Source: Peribacillus loiseleuriae (GTDB lineage Bacteria > Bacillota > Bacilli > Bacillales > DSM-1321). From it: 64,000 nt of DNA. Below are positions 35,985 through 44,617 of the stretch, in pieces. The first letter of the stretch is position 1; the number at the start of each line of letters is the position of its first letter. The stretch is taken from assembly GCF_001183985.1 (NCBI RefSeq), contig NZ_LFZW01000001.1:5047828-5111827 (forward strand). The letters are read 5' to 3'. A program made the position numbers and the translations under genes. The notes beneath the pieces were generated by a model. It did not search any database. It worked only from the letters and a program-made list of their open reading frames with translations, and was not told the DNA's origin.

Positions 35985-36095
35985 TTTAAGCCTTGCGCTG
36001 GTGCAACATCAGCAGTGTGACGTAAGCTTTTCCATTCTCTTTGAAGCATAGCTTGAAAAGAACAATTACTTAATAAATCAAACGCCTCTAAAAAA

Positions 36096-36142
36096 ACTCA
36101 TTTACTTATGGTACGATTCACCGTAACGAATCTAAATGAGGT
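36096..36142 (-). other. SCC-like attachment site copy 4
   Basis: The minus strand reads ACGGTGAATCGTACCATAAG-TAAATGAG, with outer arm CCTCATTTAGATTCG. The outer CCTCATTTA and inner TAAATGAG form the dyad seen in the other copies. Confidence 0.78.
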
Positions 36143-36165
36143 GGTTTAAAGTTCTTAATTTCTAT

Positions 36166-36654
36166 TTATGCTAAGTTCCTTTTTAGAGATCTCTCATGTT
36201 GAAGCAGCCATTCCTTTCTCCACAGGCCTCCTGCATAACCCGTTAATTTCCCATTTGAACCGATTACTCTGTGACAAGGAATGACAATGCTTAACTTGTT
36301 TTTCCCATTTGCACTCCCTACAGCCCTAATGGCTTTTTCATTCCCGATAGAAACGGCTATATCCTTATAGGATTTCGTTTCAGCGTAGGGTATTTTTATT
36401 AAAGCGTTCCAAACTGTTTTTTGAAAGTTTGTCCCTTCAAATTGATATGGGAATGTAAATTCATGGCGATCGCCTTTAAAATATTCGTCAAGTTGGTTAT
36501 AGCATTCTGCTATAGCCGAAGGAATCCCGGGTTGCAAGAAATCCACCTTTTTATTCTCTTCAGAGAACAGAATAGAACTGATCGCTTCATGGGTACCGAT
36601 TATTTCTATTACTCCAATCGGCGATTCATAATCTAATTTATGTATTTTTGTCAT
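36166..36654 (-). CDS. ogt: Methylated-DNA-protein cysteine S-methyltransferase
   Basis: The 162-residue protein removes methyl groups from O6-methylguanine. The active site IPCHRV carries the acceptor Cys127, and FQKTVWNALIKIPYAETKSY is the DNA-binding helix region. The ATG at 36652-36654 is chosen because GGAGG lies seven bases upstream; it overlaps the alkA end by 17 bases. It is the last gene of an ada-alkA-ogt operon, corresponding to B. subtilis adaB or ogt. Confidence 0.92.
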   Translation of the reverse strand: MTKIHKLDYESPIGVIEIIGTHEAISSILFSEENKKVDFLQPGIPSAIAECYNQLDEYFKGDRHEFTFPYQFEGTNFQKTVWNALIKIPYAETKSYKDIAVSIGNEKAIRAVGSANGKNKLSIVIPCHRVIGSNGKLTGYAGGLWRKEWLLQHERSLKRNLA

Positions 36655-37555
36655 ATAAGGACCTCCAAAGATAAAAGGTAGCATAAGCCTGCCAACCTTT
36701 CCAATCTTCTGCTAATTCTTTGATTTCTTCTTTCGTCGGTTTACTCTCAAGTCCTAATAAATTCTTTAATGCATTATGAAGGCCGACATCCGCAATTGGT
36801 AAGGAAGAGGTATAGTGTAGACATTTCATCATTACATAATCTGCCGTCCATGCTCCAATACCTCTTGTCAGCATTAATGATTTTTGTACTTGCTGATCAT
36901 CTTGTTTCTGAAGCAATAATTCTTTCGTTAATTCCCCATTTATCATGGCTTTAGCAATGCCAATGATATATTCAGCCTTCCTAGCAGTAAATTGAAGTTT
37001 CCTTAAATCCTCCACATTCAATGATGCAATTTTTTCAAATGAGGGGAATAACCAAAACGGTTCCCCTTCAAAAGTTAGACATTCGCCAAATTGTTCTACG
37101 AAGCGTTTCTTTAATGTGTAAGCAAATGTTAAATTTATTTGCTGTCCGATAACCGCCCATACTAGCGCTTCAAATAAATCTGGAATGCACATCATCCGTA
37201 AGCCATAATATTTATGAGCAATTTTTTTTAAAACTTTATCTCGACTAGCCACTTGATAAAATCCCCCTAAATCCTGACCTAAATCAAACCATTCCCAAAT
37301 ATACTCTGCCACTTTTTTGCGAGAGTGAATAGATGGGATGCTTATTGGGAATTCAACTTTTATGGAAGCATTGATATATCCAATTTTAAATAAAATCAAA
37401 GATTCATTCACTTTTATTAGTTTATATACAGATCCTCCTTCAGTTTGATGAAGCACCTCCTGATTGGACCTGCCTAAAAAAATTAAACACTCTTCAAAAT
37501 TAAATTCCTTAGGAGGATAAATCTCCAAATAAGATCCATGATCAATCCAATTCAT
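36638..37555 (-). CDS. alkA: DNA-3-methyladenine glycosylase II
   Basis: The 305-residue base-excision enzyme has a helix-hairpin-helix (LMLTRGIGAWTADYVMM) and the catalytic Asp in LPIADVGLHNAL; IGQQINLTFAYTLKKRFVEQ is also typical of AlkA. The ATG at 37553-37555 follows AAAGGA by seven bases and overlaps the adaA stop, indicating translational coupling. Confidence 0.9.
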   Translation of the reverse strand: MNWIDHGSYLEIYPPKEFNFEECLIFLGRSNQEVLHQTEGGSVYKLIKVNESLILFKIGYINASIKVEFPISIPSIHSRKKVAEYIWEWFDLGQDLGGFYQVASRDKVLKKIAHKYYGLRMMCIPDLFEALVWAVIGQQINLTFAYTLKKRFVEQFGECLTFEGEPFWLFPSFEKIASLNVEDLRKLQFTARKAEYIIGIAKAMINGELTKELLLQKQDDQQVQKSLMLTRGIGAWTADYVMMKCLHYTSSLPIADVGLHNALKNLLGLESKPTKEEIKELAEDWKGWQAYATFYLWRSLYDKNT

Positions 37556-38111
37556 TTTGGAGTTCCTTTCGATATTCACTGGGTGAACAGTCTTTTAAGC
37601 TTCGAAACACTTTGTAAAAATTGGAAGAACCCTGAAATCCCACCTCATAGCAGATCTCCAGGTTCGTCAGGCCTGTGCATTTAAGAAGATGGGCTGCTTT
37701 ATCGATGCGTATTTTTTCTAAATAAGTACGCGGAGTCTCAGAGGTTTCTTGTTTAAATAAACGTTCCAGATAATAGGGACTTAAACCGACTTGATCTGCT
37801 ATATCCTTTAATATCAAATTTTGTTTATAATGATTGAGTAAAAATGTAATGATATCTCTGACAAGCCCAACGTGCGGGGAATGCTCAACTTCCGGCTGAC
37901 ATCTTTTGCATGCGCGAAAACCAGCTTTTTCAACTTCATTGATGTCATGGTAAAATTCTACATTCATTTTTTTCGGCTTCCTTGATCTGCAGGAAGGACG
38001 ACAGTATATTTTAGTTGTTTTCACAGCTGTAAAAAATAGTCCATCATACTTTCGATCACAAGCAATGATCTTTTCCCACATTTCTTCAAACGAAAGATTG
38101 TTATTACCCAT
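37542..38111 (-). CDS. adaA: Ada-type methylphosphotriester-sensing transcriptional activator
   Basis: The 189-residue protein has an N-terminal zinc domain with Cys37, Cys41, Cys68 and Cys71 (TTKIYCRPSC and FRACKRCQP), where the first cysteine accepts methyl groups from phosphotriesters, and a C-terminal AraC helix-turn-helix (LKDIADQVGLSPYYLERLFK; LEICYEVGFQGSSNFYKVFR). It activates the adaptive response to alkylation. Two adjacent ATG codons exist; the second is seven bases from AAGGAG and is used, though 38114 is possible. The stop of the broken PEP-mutase-like gene is 26 bases upstream. Confidence 0.92.
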   Translation of the reverse strand: MGNNNLSFEEMWEKIIACDRKYDGLFFTAVKTTKIYCRPSCRSRKPKKMNVEFYHDINEVEKAGFRACKRCQPEVEHSPHVGLVRDIITFLLNHYKQNLILKDIADQVGLSPYYLERLFKQETSETPRTYLEKIRIDKAAHLLKCTGLTNLEICYEVGFQGSSNFYKVFRSLKDCSPSEYRKELQNELD

Positions 38112-38136
38112 CATCAAACTCCTTATCCTTTCAAGG

Positions 38137-38907
38137 CTAGCCCTCATACAAATGTTTGGTATCCTTAAACTCTAATAATTGTGCAGCATTTTTTTCTAAA
38201 AAAGCGATTACTTTGTCAGATAGTGCATTTCCAAAACTAAAACGTCTCACTCCTAATTCTTTAAGCTTATTACAATTCGTTAGTCCAGGTATAGATAAAA
38301 CATTTAGTGGGGCACTAATATTCATTGTGATTTCTTTAATCTCATCCTCTTCGATCAAACCGGGAACAAAAATCCCGCTAGCACCACTCTCAACATACGC
38401 CTTTGCTCGTTCTAATGTTTCCAATAACGGGGTTTTCCTTCGAAAATAAGTATCGGTTCTAGCGTTAATATAAAAATCTTTATAACCATTATGATCTAAC
38501 GCTATTCTTATTTTCTCTAGAAGTTTACAGTGCTGTGAAATCTCTTTTAATCCATTTGATTTTTTCAATGAATCTTCAATATTGATACCAGCTACCCCCA
38601 CATCCGCCGTCCTTAAAACATTATCAATAATCTTGTTAATGTCTTCACTATACCCAGCCTCAAGATCAGCGGAAACTGGTATTTTCACATTCTATGTTAT
38701 CGTTTTGATGATGCCTAAATGTCTGTCAAAATCGATCAATTCACCATCTGCATATCCTAGTGAGTTAGCAATTCCCCAACTGGTCGTACCAATGGCTTTG
38801 AATCCTGCCTTTTCAAGAGTTAAGGCGGAAAGCAAATCCCATGCGTTTCCTAAAAATAATACTTCCTCTAAAGAATGCATCAGATTAAATTCCTGAATCT
38901 TGTTCAT
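38137..38907 (-). pseudogene. PEP mutase/isocitrate lyase-family gene broken by an in-frame TAG
   Basis: The full frame would encode about 256 residues: FLGNAWDLLSALTLEKAGFK, TTSWGIANSLGYADGELIDF, then TAG after IIKTIT, and on in the same frame with IPVSADLEAGY, VGINIEDSL, ARTDTYF and GASGIFVPGL. These are the PEP-mutase family motifs (SADLEAGY and IEDS hold metal and substrate ligands). Because the frame is kept, only one base change inactivates it. Such proteins cleave or rearrange C-C or C-P bonds; the exact substrate is unknown. AAGGAGGAAATAAAATG-type spacing at the start is intact. It would have led the ada operon transcript. Confidence 0.85.
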
Positions 38908-39170
38908 TTTATTTCCTCCTAATGTTTATTGGACCCATTTTAACAAGGAATCGACCCCCATTTCGTCCTCATTCTTGCTCTTATGGTCTGTCTTCGAAAC
39001 GAAAAAAAGAGAAGCTGTATTGTGCTCCTCTTCTAAAGCTATTTTCACTATAACTTCATCAATAAATAAGCTTATGTGCCTACCTTATTTCCTTGTACAC
39101 TGTTGGTCCAATGGAAATTGATATTAGATACCTAATATTAGAAAAACCTCATTTACTTATGATACGGTTC
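38812..39170. repeat. Duplicated block, distal copy (PEP-mutase 5' end plus att flank)
   Basis: About 355 bases match 46038-46393 in the same orientation. Shared parts include TCCTCCTAATGTTTATTGGA, TTGCTCTTATGGTCTG and GGAAATTGATATTAG, running into the att core. This copy is attached to the full-length PEP-mutase-like gene. Confidence 0.88.
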
Positions 39171-39198
39171 ACCTTGCCTAATCTAAATGAGGTTTTTT
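39142..39198 (-). other. SCC-like attachment site copy 3 (best-preserved away from rlmH)
   Basis: The minus strand reads AACCTCATTTAGATTAGGCA, then AGGTGAACCGTATCATAAG and TAAATGAGGTTTTTC. The core and everything after it are identical to the rlmH tail, and outer arms AAAAAACCTCATTTA/TAAATGAGGTTTTT form a long dyad around it. Confidence 0.85.
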
Positions 39199-39325
39199 AA
39201 TTTGTAGTTTCAAATTTAAAAAGGGGCAGTTTATTTATTATTTCCTGATCGCCGCTTTTTCTTGAAAATCAATAATTAAACCAGATTAGCCCGCAAGCTT
39301 GATCCGTTAACACTTATGGACCTAT

Positions 39326-40507
39326 TTAAAATACGATGCCGATAATGATAGCTGATAGAACGCTTACAAGTGTAGCGCCATATAACAACTTTAATCCAAA
39401 ACGAGCAACAACATTCCCTTGTTTTTCATTCAATCCTTTAACTGCACCAACGATTGTACCAATGGATCCAAAGTTAGCAAATGAGATTAGGAAAACGGAT
39501 ACAATCGCTGTTGTACGCTCACTTAAACCGTCTTGTATTTTAACAAAGTCGAGCATAGCAACAAATTCATTCGCAACAAGCTTTGTCGCCATGATGCTAC
39601 CAGCATTAACAGTTTCATGCCATGGTACACCCATTAGGAAGGCAATTGGTGCAAAGGCATACCCCAAGACTCCTTGAAACGAGATGCCGAATATACCACT
39701 GAAGATTCCGTTAATTAATGAAATTAACCCAACAAAACCAACTAACATTACCCCAACTACTATAGCTACTTTAAAACCATCCATAATATATTCGCCCAGC
39801 ATTTCAAAAAATGTTTGTTTTTCTTCATTCTGAACTTCAATAATATCTTCTTCCGGTTTAACTTCATACGGATTAATGATGGATGCAATGATAAAACCAC
39901 CAAATAAGTTTAATATTAATGCAACCACTACATACCTTGGTTCTAGCATCGTCATGTATGAACCAACAATTGACATGGATACAGTCGACATCGCAGACGC
40001 ACATAAGGTGTACAGGCGATGTTTAGGCAATAATCCAAGCTGGTTTTTCACCGAAATAAATACTTCATTTTGTCCTACTATTGCTGCTGCAACCGCATTA
40101 TAAGATTCTAATTTCCCCATACCATTTATTTTACTTAGGACTAAACCAATATACTTTATAATAAACGGTAGTATTTTGTAATGTTGCAAAATCCCGATGA
40201 TTGCTGACATAAAAACAATTGGCATCAAAACAAAAAGGAAGAATGTATGGGCCCCTTCATTTGCAATCCCACCAAAAACAAAATTAGTACCTTCATTGGC
40301 ATATGCAAGTAATTTTGCAAAACTATCGGCAAAACCTTTAATTAAAAATTCCCCTATACTCGTTTTATGTAAAAGCAATCCTAAAACAATTTGAAGAACA
40401 ATCATGACAATGATTGGACGATATTTAATCTTTTTCTTATTATTACTAGCAAGCCATGCTAGTAATAGAACAATAATCAGACCAACAGCAGAAATTAAAT
40501 AGTGCAT
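39326..40507 (-). CDS. nupC: Nucleoside transporter, NupC/CNT family
   Basis: The 393-residue concentrative nucleoside transporter has about nine helices with FVFGGIANEGAHTFFLFVLM, IGLVLSKINGMGKLESYNAV, and the CNT signature NEFVAMLDF followed by FANFGSIGTIVGAV. It imports nucleosides with H+ or Na+. It is third in an operon with a purine nucleoside phosphorylase and an NCS2 base permease. GGAGGGG precedes the ATG. Confidence 0.92.
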   Translation of the reverse strand: MHYLISAVGLIIVLLLAWLASNNKKKIKYRPIIVMIVLQIVLGLLLHKTSIGEFLIKGFADSFAKLLAYANEGTNFVFGGIANEGAHTFFLFVLMPIVFMSAIIGILQHYKILPFIIKYIGLVLSKINGMGKLESYNAVAAAIVGQNEVFISVKNQLGLLPKHRLYTLCASAMSTVSMSIVGSYMTMLEPRYVVVALILNLFGGFIIASIINPYEVKPEEDIIEVQNEEKQTFFEMLGEYIMDGFKVAIVVGVMLVGFVGLISLINGIFSGIFGISFQGVLGYAFAPIAFLMGVPWHETVNAGSIMATKLVANEFVAMLDFVKIQDGLSERTTAIVSVFLISFANFGSIGTIVGAVKGLNEKQGNVVARFGLKLLYGATLVSVLSAIIIGIVF

Positions 40508-40532
40508 CTTTTCCCCTCCGAAATATCATTGT

Positions 40533-41828
40533 TTACTGTTTAAGCTTACTCCAATGTTTTTCCTTCCATATTAATCCTTGTTCTAGACTAATAGCTAAAA
40601 GGCTTCCACAAATTAATCCATTATTTAAAATGGCTATCACGATCGGAGATAACTGGATCGTGGCTGATGAAGGGATAAACATTAAACCTACACCCACTAA
40701 AAGAGAAACGCCACTAACCATATATGTTCGCTCTTCATGAATAACCTTTTTCAATTCTTTCAAAGATATTCCAACCATCTTAACAAAAACAACAAATGTA
40801 ACGGCATAGCCGATAGGAGCTGGAATACCTGCGATTACATTCATAATCGGTGGAAGCAGGGATATACAGATAACTAAGCTACATCCAATTAAAAAAGATA
40901 TTCGTTCTCTCATACCTGTTTGTTCAACATATCCCGCTGCTCCTGAAATAGGTACTGAGCCGATCGCCCCCAAGCAACCACAAATTAATTGCGTAATCCC
41001 GGACGTAAATCCTGCACGCAAATAACGGCGATTATCCATTGATTGCTTTTGTTTCATAACAGTTTCCATCAACCGGATGGATGCAATCGCATTAGTTATT
41101 AATAACAGCGTTAACAAAAATGCAGTAGTTATAGTCCCACTATCAAAACGAGGCCTTCCAAACGGAAGCATCTCCGGTAGTTTAAATAGTGTATCCACCT
41201 GTGAAATCACCGGCATATTACCGCCAATCATAAATAATAGCCAACCTATCAATATACTAATTATGATTGAAAATTGTTGTAGTAAAGCATAAGGGCTGTT
41301 CCCTAACCAAAAGGTAATACCAATTACAATCACACTAAGTAAAAGTACTTTACCATCCACCATCGTGTGGCTTGATGTAATCCCCATCATCCCTTTCATA
41401 AAGGAACCACTTAATTGGAAGATCAATAAAAGTAAATAGATAAAAGTGATAGTTGGCGTAAATAAACGGGCTATCTTATCCATTAGCTTAAATGCTGAAA
41501 GTAGGATAAATAAAACACCGCTAATGATCATTCCTCCACATAAAGCTTGTAAGGCAGCAATGTTAGAGGTATATAATACACCCACCAAACTTGCGTAAAT
41601 GGTAAAAATGCTCCACCATAAACCTGCCGGACCTTCATGAATAGGTAATTTATGACCCATCAGGCCTTGTAAAAAGCCAGCGATCCCTAAAGTAATAATT
41701 GTGCTCTGAATCAGTCCAGATGTTTCAATGGGTGTTAAGTTATATAAATCTGCGATAGCAATTGGTGCAGCAATTGCACCTGCGATCATAAAAATCATCC
41801 ACTGCAACCCGGACAGTACGACCTTCAT
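40533..41828 (-). CDS. NCS2-family purine/pyrimidine base permease
   Basis: The 431-residue protein has about 12-14 hydrophobic segments. QWMIFMIAGAIAAPIAIADL at the N-terminus, GHKLPIHEGPAGLWW and GAIGSVPISGAAGYVEQTGM (the conserved loop before helix 10) place it with uracil/xanthine permeases. The exact base cannot be fixed; the context with nucleoside phosphorylase suggests purine. It lies between deoD and nupC with gaps of 45 and 25 bases. Confidence 0.86.
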   Translation of the reverse strand: MKVVLSGLQWMIFMIAGAIAAPIAIADLYNLTPIETSGLIQSTIITLGIAGFLQGLMGHKLPIHEGPAGLWWSIFTIYASLVGVLYTSNIAALQALCGGMIISGVLFILLSAFKLMDKIARLFTPTITFIYLLLLIFQLSGSFMKGMMGITSSHTMVDGKVLLLSVIVIGITFWLGNSPYALLQQFSIIISILIGWLLFMIGGNMPVISQVDTLFKLPEMLPFGRPRFDSGTITTAFLLTLLLITNAIASIRLMETVMKQKQSMDNRRYLRAGFTSGITQLICGCLGAIGSVPISGAAGYVEQTGMRERISFLIGCSLVICISLLPPIMNVIAGIPAPIGYAVTFVVFVKMVGISLKELKKVIHEERTYMVSGVSLLVGVGLMFIPSSATIQLSPIVIAILNNGLICGSLLAISLEQGLIWKEKHWSKLKQ

Positions 41829-41873
41829 TTGTTTCCCACTCTCTTTTCGTACCCCATTACTTTTACCTATACA

Positions 41874-42581
41874 TTAGTCATCGATAACTGTATTAAGAGC
41901 TATTTCTACCATTTCATAAAAGGATTGTTCACTTTCTTTATGGGTTAAGCGTTCATTAGTTAATAAGTGACTACCCACGGTCAAAATAGATAATGCTTGT
42001 ACACCATATTTAGCAGCTAAGGTATAGAGGGCTGTGCTTTCCATTTCTACCGCTAACACGCCGAAATCCATAAACTTGTGAAGCCGGTCTAATGTTTCAC
42101 GATAGAATTCATCAGAATTATAAATGTTGCCAACAAAGACATTTACTTGTTTGCTTTGTGCTTGTTGAAAGGCTTTCATTAGCAATGAAAAATCTGCCGT
42201 AGGTGCATAATTACAGCCATAGAAAATCTTCTCCGTCAAATTACTATCTGAAGACACTGCTTGGGCTAATATAATATCGCGGATATTTAGTTCATCTTGC
42301 ATCGCACCACATGTACCGATGCGAACCAATTTCTTCACTCCATAATCGTTTATCAATTCAGTTCCATATATACTCATCGATGGATTTCCCATCCCTGTCC
42401 CCTGAACTGAAACCGGCACACCCTTGTATAATCCTGTGTACCCATACATACCTCTTACTTCGCTATAACAATAAGCCTTATCTAAAAATTGTTCTGCTAC
42501 AAATTTTGCACGCAAAGGATCTCCTGGAAGCAACACGCGATCCGCTATTTCTCCTTTTTTTGCACCTAAATGCCCACTCAT
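41874..42581 (-). CDS. deoD: Purine nucleoside phosphorylase, DeoD type
   Basis: The 235-residue enzyme splits purine (deoxy)nucleosides with phosphate. It starts MSGHLGAKKGEIADRVLLPG, has the phosphate/ribose motif GTGMGNPSMSIYGTELI and the catalytic-domain VEMESTALYTLAA; length matches hexameric DeoD. The ATG at 42579-42581 is set by GGAGGG just ahead; the longer frame upstream is not family-like. It is the first gene of the nucleoside operon. Confidence 0.93.
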   Translation of the reverse strand: MSGHLGAKKGEIADRVLLPGDPLRAKFVAEQFLDKAYCYSEVRGMYGYTGLYKGVPVSVQGTGMGNPSMSIYGTELINDYGVKKLVRIGTCGAMQDELNIRDIILAQAVSSDSNLTEKIFYGCNYAPTADFSLLMKAFQQAQSKQVNVFVGNIYNSDEFYRETLDRLHKFMDFGVLAVEMESTALYTLAAKYGVQALSILTVGSHLLTNERLTHKESEQSFYEMVEIALNTVIDD

Positions 42582-42787
42582 ATTTTTCCCTCCAATTAAT
42601 TTTAATGTTAAATTCAGGTTTACTAGGGAAACCGTTTCTATTCTCCATAAAAAAAGATGCTCTAGCATTTTCCGAACGATTTTCCCTAAGGTTTTATCAG
42701 TTCAGAAACTACTATGAGCATAAAGTTTTTTATCATTACAAACTAGACCAGAATCTTACGCAGGGTACGGTAAATAATTGACCAAAT

Positions 42788-44224
42788 TTATAGAAGCAAT
42801 TCTTTACGAATATTATCTAAATCTCTTTTAGATGGAATTGTAGAAATAATAACAACGGGCACTGTCTTTAATGCAACCGGGAAATTACTTATGACGAAAT
42901 CAATATGATGTTGCTGCACCATTTCATCTGTCAGCCCCTTCATTATGGAAGTATTAATGATCAATTGGTCCCCAATTTCTTTCTTTATCAAATTCGCTAT
43001 GTAATGGCGGATTGAAAACTCCTCTCCGATCACTAAGAAGGCCTTTTTACTTTTATAACGTAAGCTAGAACGAACAAGTAAGGTTAGTTTTGTTAAATGA
43101 AAGTCATTATACAAGACAGAAGGATAAGCTGTATGCCACTTTTGCATGCAAGTTTGCACTTCTTGATAAATCTGCTGACACTCTTTTTGAACGTATGTCG
43201 TTAAATTGCTTTTTGAAATCGTCATCCATTCGGGAATTGCATTATCGATTAATAGCTTGTCAAAGAATTCATATATTTCCAAGGTAAATCGCTCTTTTAC
43301 ATCAATATTGGGGTAAACCTTTGCCAATAATGTTAACAAGCGATTACCCATTTGATATTCTTCTTTATCCTTGTGTAATTCGACTTCTTTCATCGGTGTC
43401 ATTTCTGACCCTTCATAATAATGATATTGGCTAAGACTGAACAGTGATTGCATAAAGTATATTTCACTTTTTAGTAATTCAATAGAGAAGCTTTCTTCAA
43501 GTACTTTTGCAAGGGCTTTCACCGGTAAATGAAAAGCTCCCTTTTCCCAAGGATAACCGCCTTCGGTAATTTTTACAGATTTCCCTTTCGTCACTCTCTC
43601 CAATACAATCGCCACTAAAAAGGATAATCGCCTTTTGGAATTAATAAAATAAACAATTTTTTTCTCATTCTCTATATTTGTGATTAACTGATTGATAAAA
43701 TCGAAGTTGATTTTCGTAAAGGGCCATCCTGTAAACTCATAGGCATCACCATATAACTTCCAATAAAAATATCGGATATTCAATTCATCCCCTTTTACCA
43801 TAGGGGTAGAATAGGTAATGCGTAACTTATACGGCTTCAGATCATTATTATTTAACTGCACAATCAGTTTCTTCAGGGATGAAGTACTCATAAACATTGC
43901 TCCAGCAAGCTCCTCCACTGAGAACCGACCAACATTCGTAAACAATAAATTCATCAGTCGATAAAATATAGTTTCTCTGAACATGCTAGAAATCACTTCA
44001 CTAACAGTTCTACTTCGCCCATCACGTTGAAGAAAGATACCCTTTCCTCTAGAAACTTCAATGGTCATAGTCGAGGGCAATTGCTTGTTGATCTCCTCAA
44101 CCATCTTACGTATTGTTTTATCTGAGAGACCTAAATTTTTTTCAATCTCGGCTAAGGTAAACCATCTTTGTTCAGTATCAAGTAGCGTTAATAGTTGGCT
44201 AGCTAATTTAAATTCCTTATCCAC
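42788..44224 (-). CDS. Mga/BglG-type transcriptional regulator next to nucleoside operon
   Basis: The 478-residue protein has an N-terminal helix-turn-helix (WFTLAEIEKNLGLSDKTIRK, about 17-36), a second Mga-like helix-turn-helix (FSVEELAGAMFMSTSSLKKL, about 99-118) and a long helical region resembling PRD-like domains, ending in a EIIB-like segment (VVIISTIPSK). I place it with Mga/BglG-family activators; effector unknown. The start is GTG with AAGGGTGAG ahead. It lies 206 bases upstream of deoD on the same strand and probably controls that operon. Confidence 0.75.
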   Translation of the reverse strand: MDKEFKLASQLLTLLDTEQRWFTLAEIEKNLGLSDKTIRKMVEEINKQLPSTMTIEVSRGKGIFLQRDGRSRTVSEVISSMFRETIFYRLMNLLFTNVGRFSVEELAGAMFMSTSSLKKLIVQLNNNDLKPYKLRITYSTPMVKGDELNIRYFYWKLYGDAYEFTGWPFTKINFDFINQLITNIENEKKIVYFINSKRRLSFLVAIVLERVTKGKSVKITEGGYPWEKGAFHLPVKALAKVLEESFSIELLKSEIYFMQSLFSLSQYHYYEGSEMTPMKEVELHKDKEEYQMGNRLLTLLAKVYPNIDVKERFTLEIYEFFDKLLIDNAIPEWMTISKSNLTTYVQKECQQIYQEVQTCMQKWHTAYPSVLYNDFHLTKLTLLVRSSLRYKSKKAFLVIGEEFSIRHYIANLIKKEIGDQLIINTSIMKGLTDEMVQQHHIDFVISNFPVALKTVPVVIISTIPSKRDLDNIRKELLL

Positions 44225-44435
44225 GTTCTCACCCTTTTCTAGTAAATATTTTGATTTGAAAAATACTCCTGAAATTTAAGTAGAATGTGAGCCTTTTTAG
44301 TATACACCAGGACTAATTATCTAAAGCTTTCATCTTTATCTAGAGAATTTCCGATATTTTGTACTCTTTGCCATGTACTCCTTTATAATACTCTTTATAC
44401 ACTTCCCCGCCACATTGCAAATGTCCATCCAATAA

Positions 44436-44472
44436 AAAACAGCACCTTCCACAATAAATGGAACGGTGCTTT
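44436..44472 (-). terminator. Intrinsic terminator at cassette border
   Basis: AGCACC-TTCCA/TGGAA-GGTGCT forms an 11-pair stem with a seven-base loop and is followed by GTTTTTTATT on the minus strand. It lies just below att copy 2 and would stop transcripts from the kinase gene before the regulator gene. Confidence 0.8.
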
Positions 44473-44485
44473 CCCTACTTTTCAA

Positions 44486-44538
44486 AAAAACCTCATTTAC
44501 TTATGATACGGTTCACCGTACCTAATCAAAATGAGGTT
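44486..44538 (-). other. SCC-like attachment site copy 2
   Basis: The minus strand reads GAAACCTCATTTTGATTAGG, then TACGGTGAACCGTATCATAA and GTAAATGAGGTTTTTTT. Core identical to the rlmH tail; outer dyad CCTCATTT/AAATGAGG present. Confidence 0.85.
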
Positions 44539-44617
44539 TCACTTTTCATAAGTAAGAGAATTGGATTCCTGGACATTCAGTGGAATCCCTCCTAGTCTTC
44601 TTAAAAGGAAGTTCGAT

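Noticed and set aside
38692-38694. TAG as a recoded (pyrrolysine) codon
   Set aside because: No pyrrolysine system is expected in Bacillaceae and no recoding signal is visible; mutation or sequencing error is simpler.
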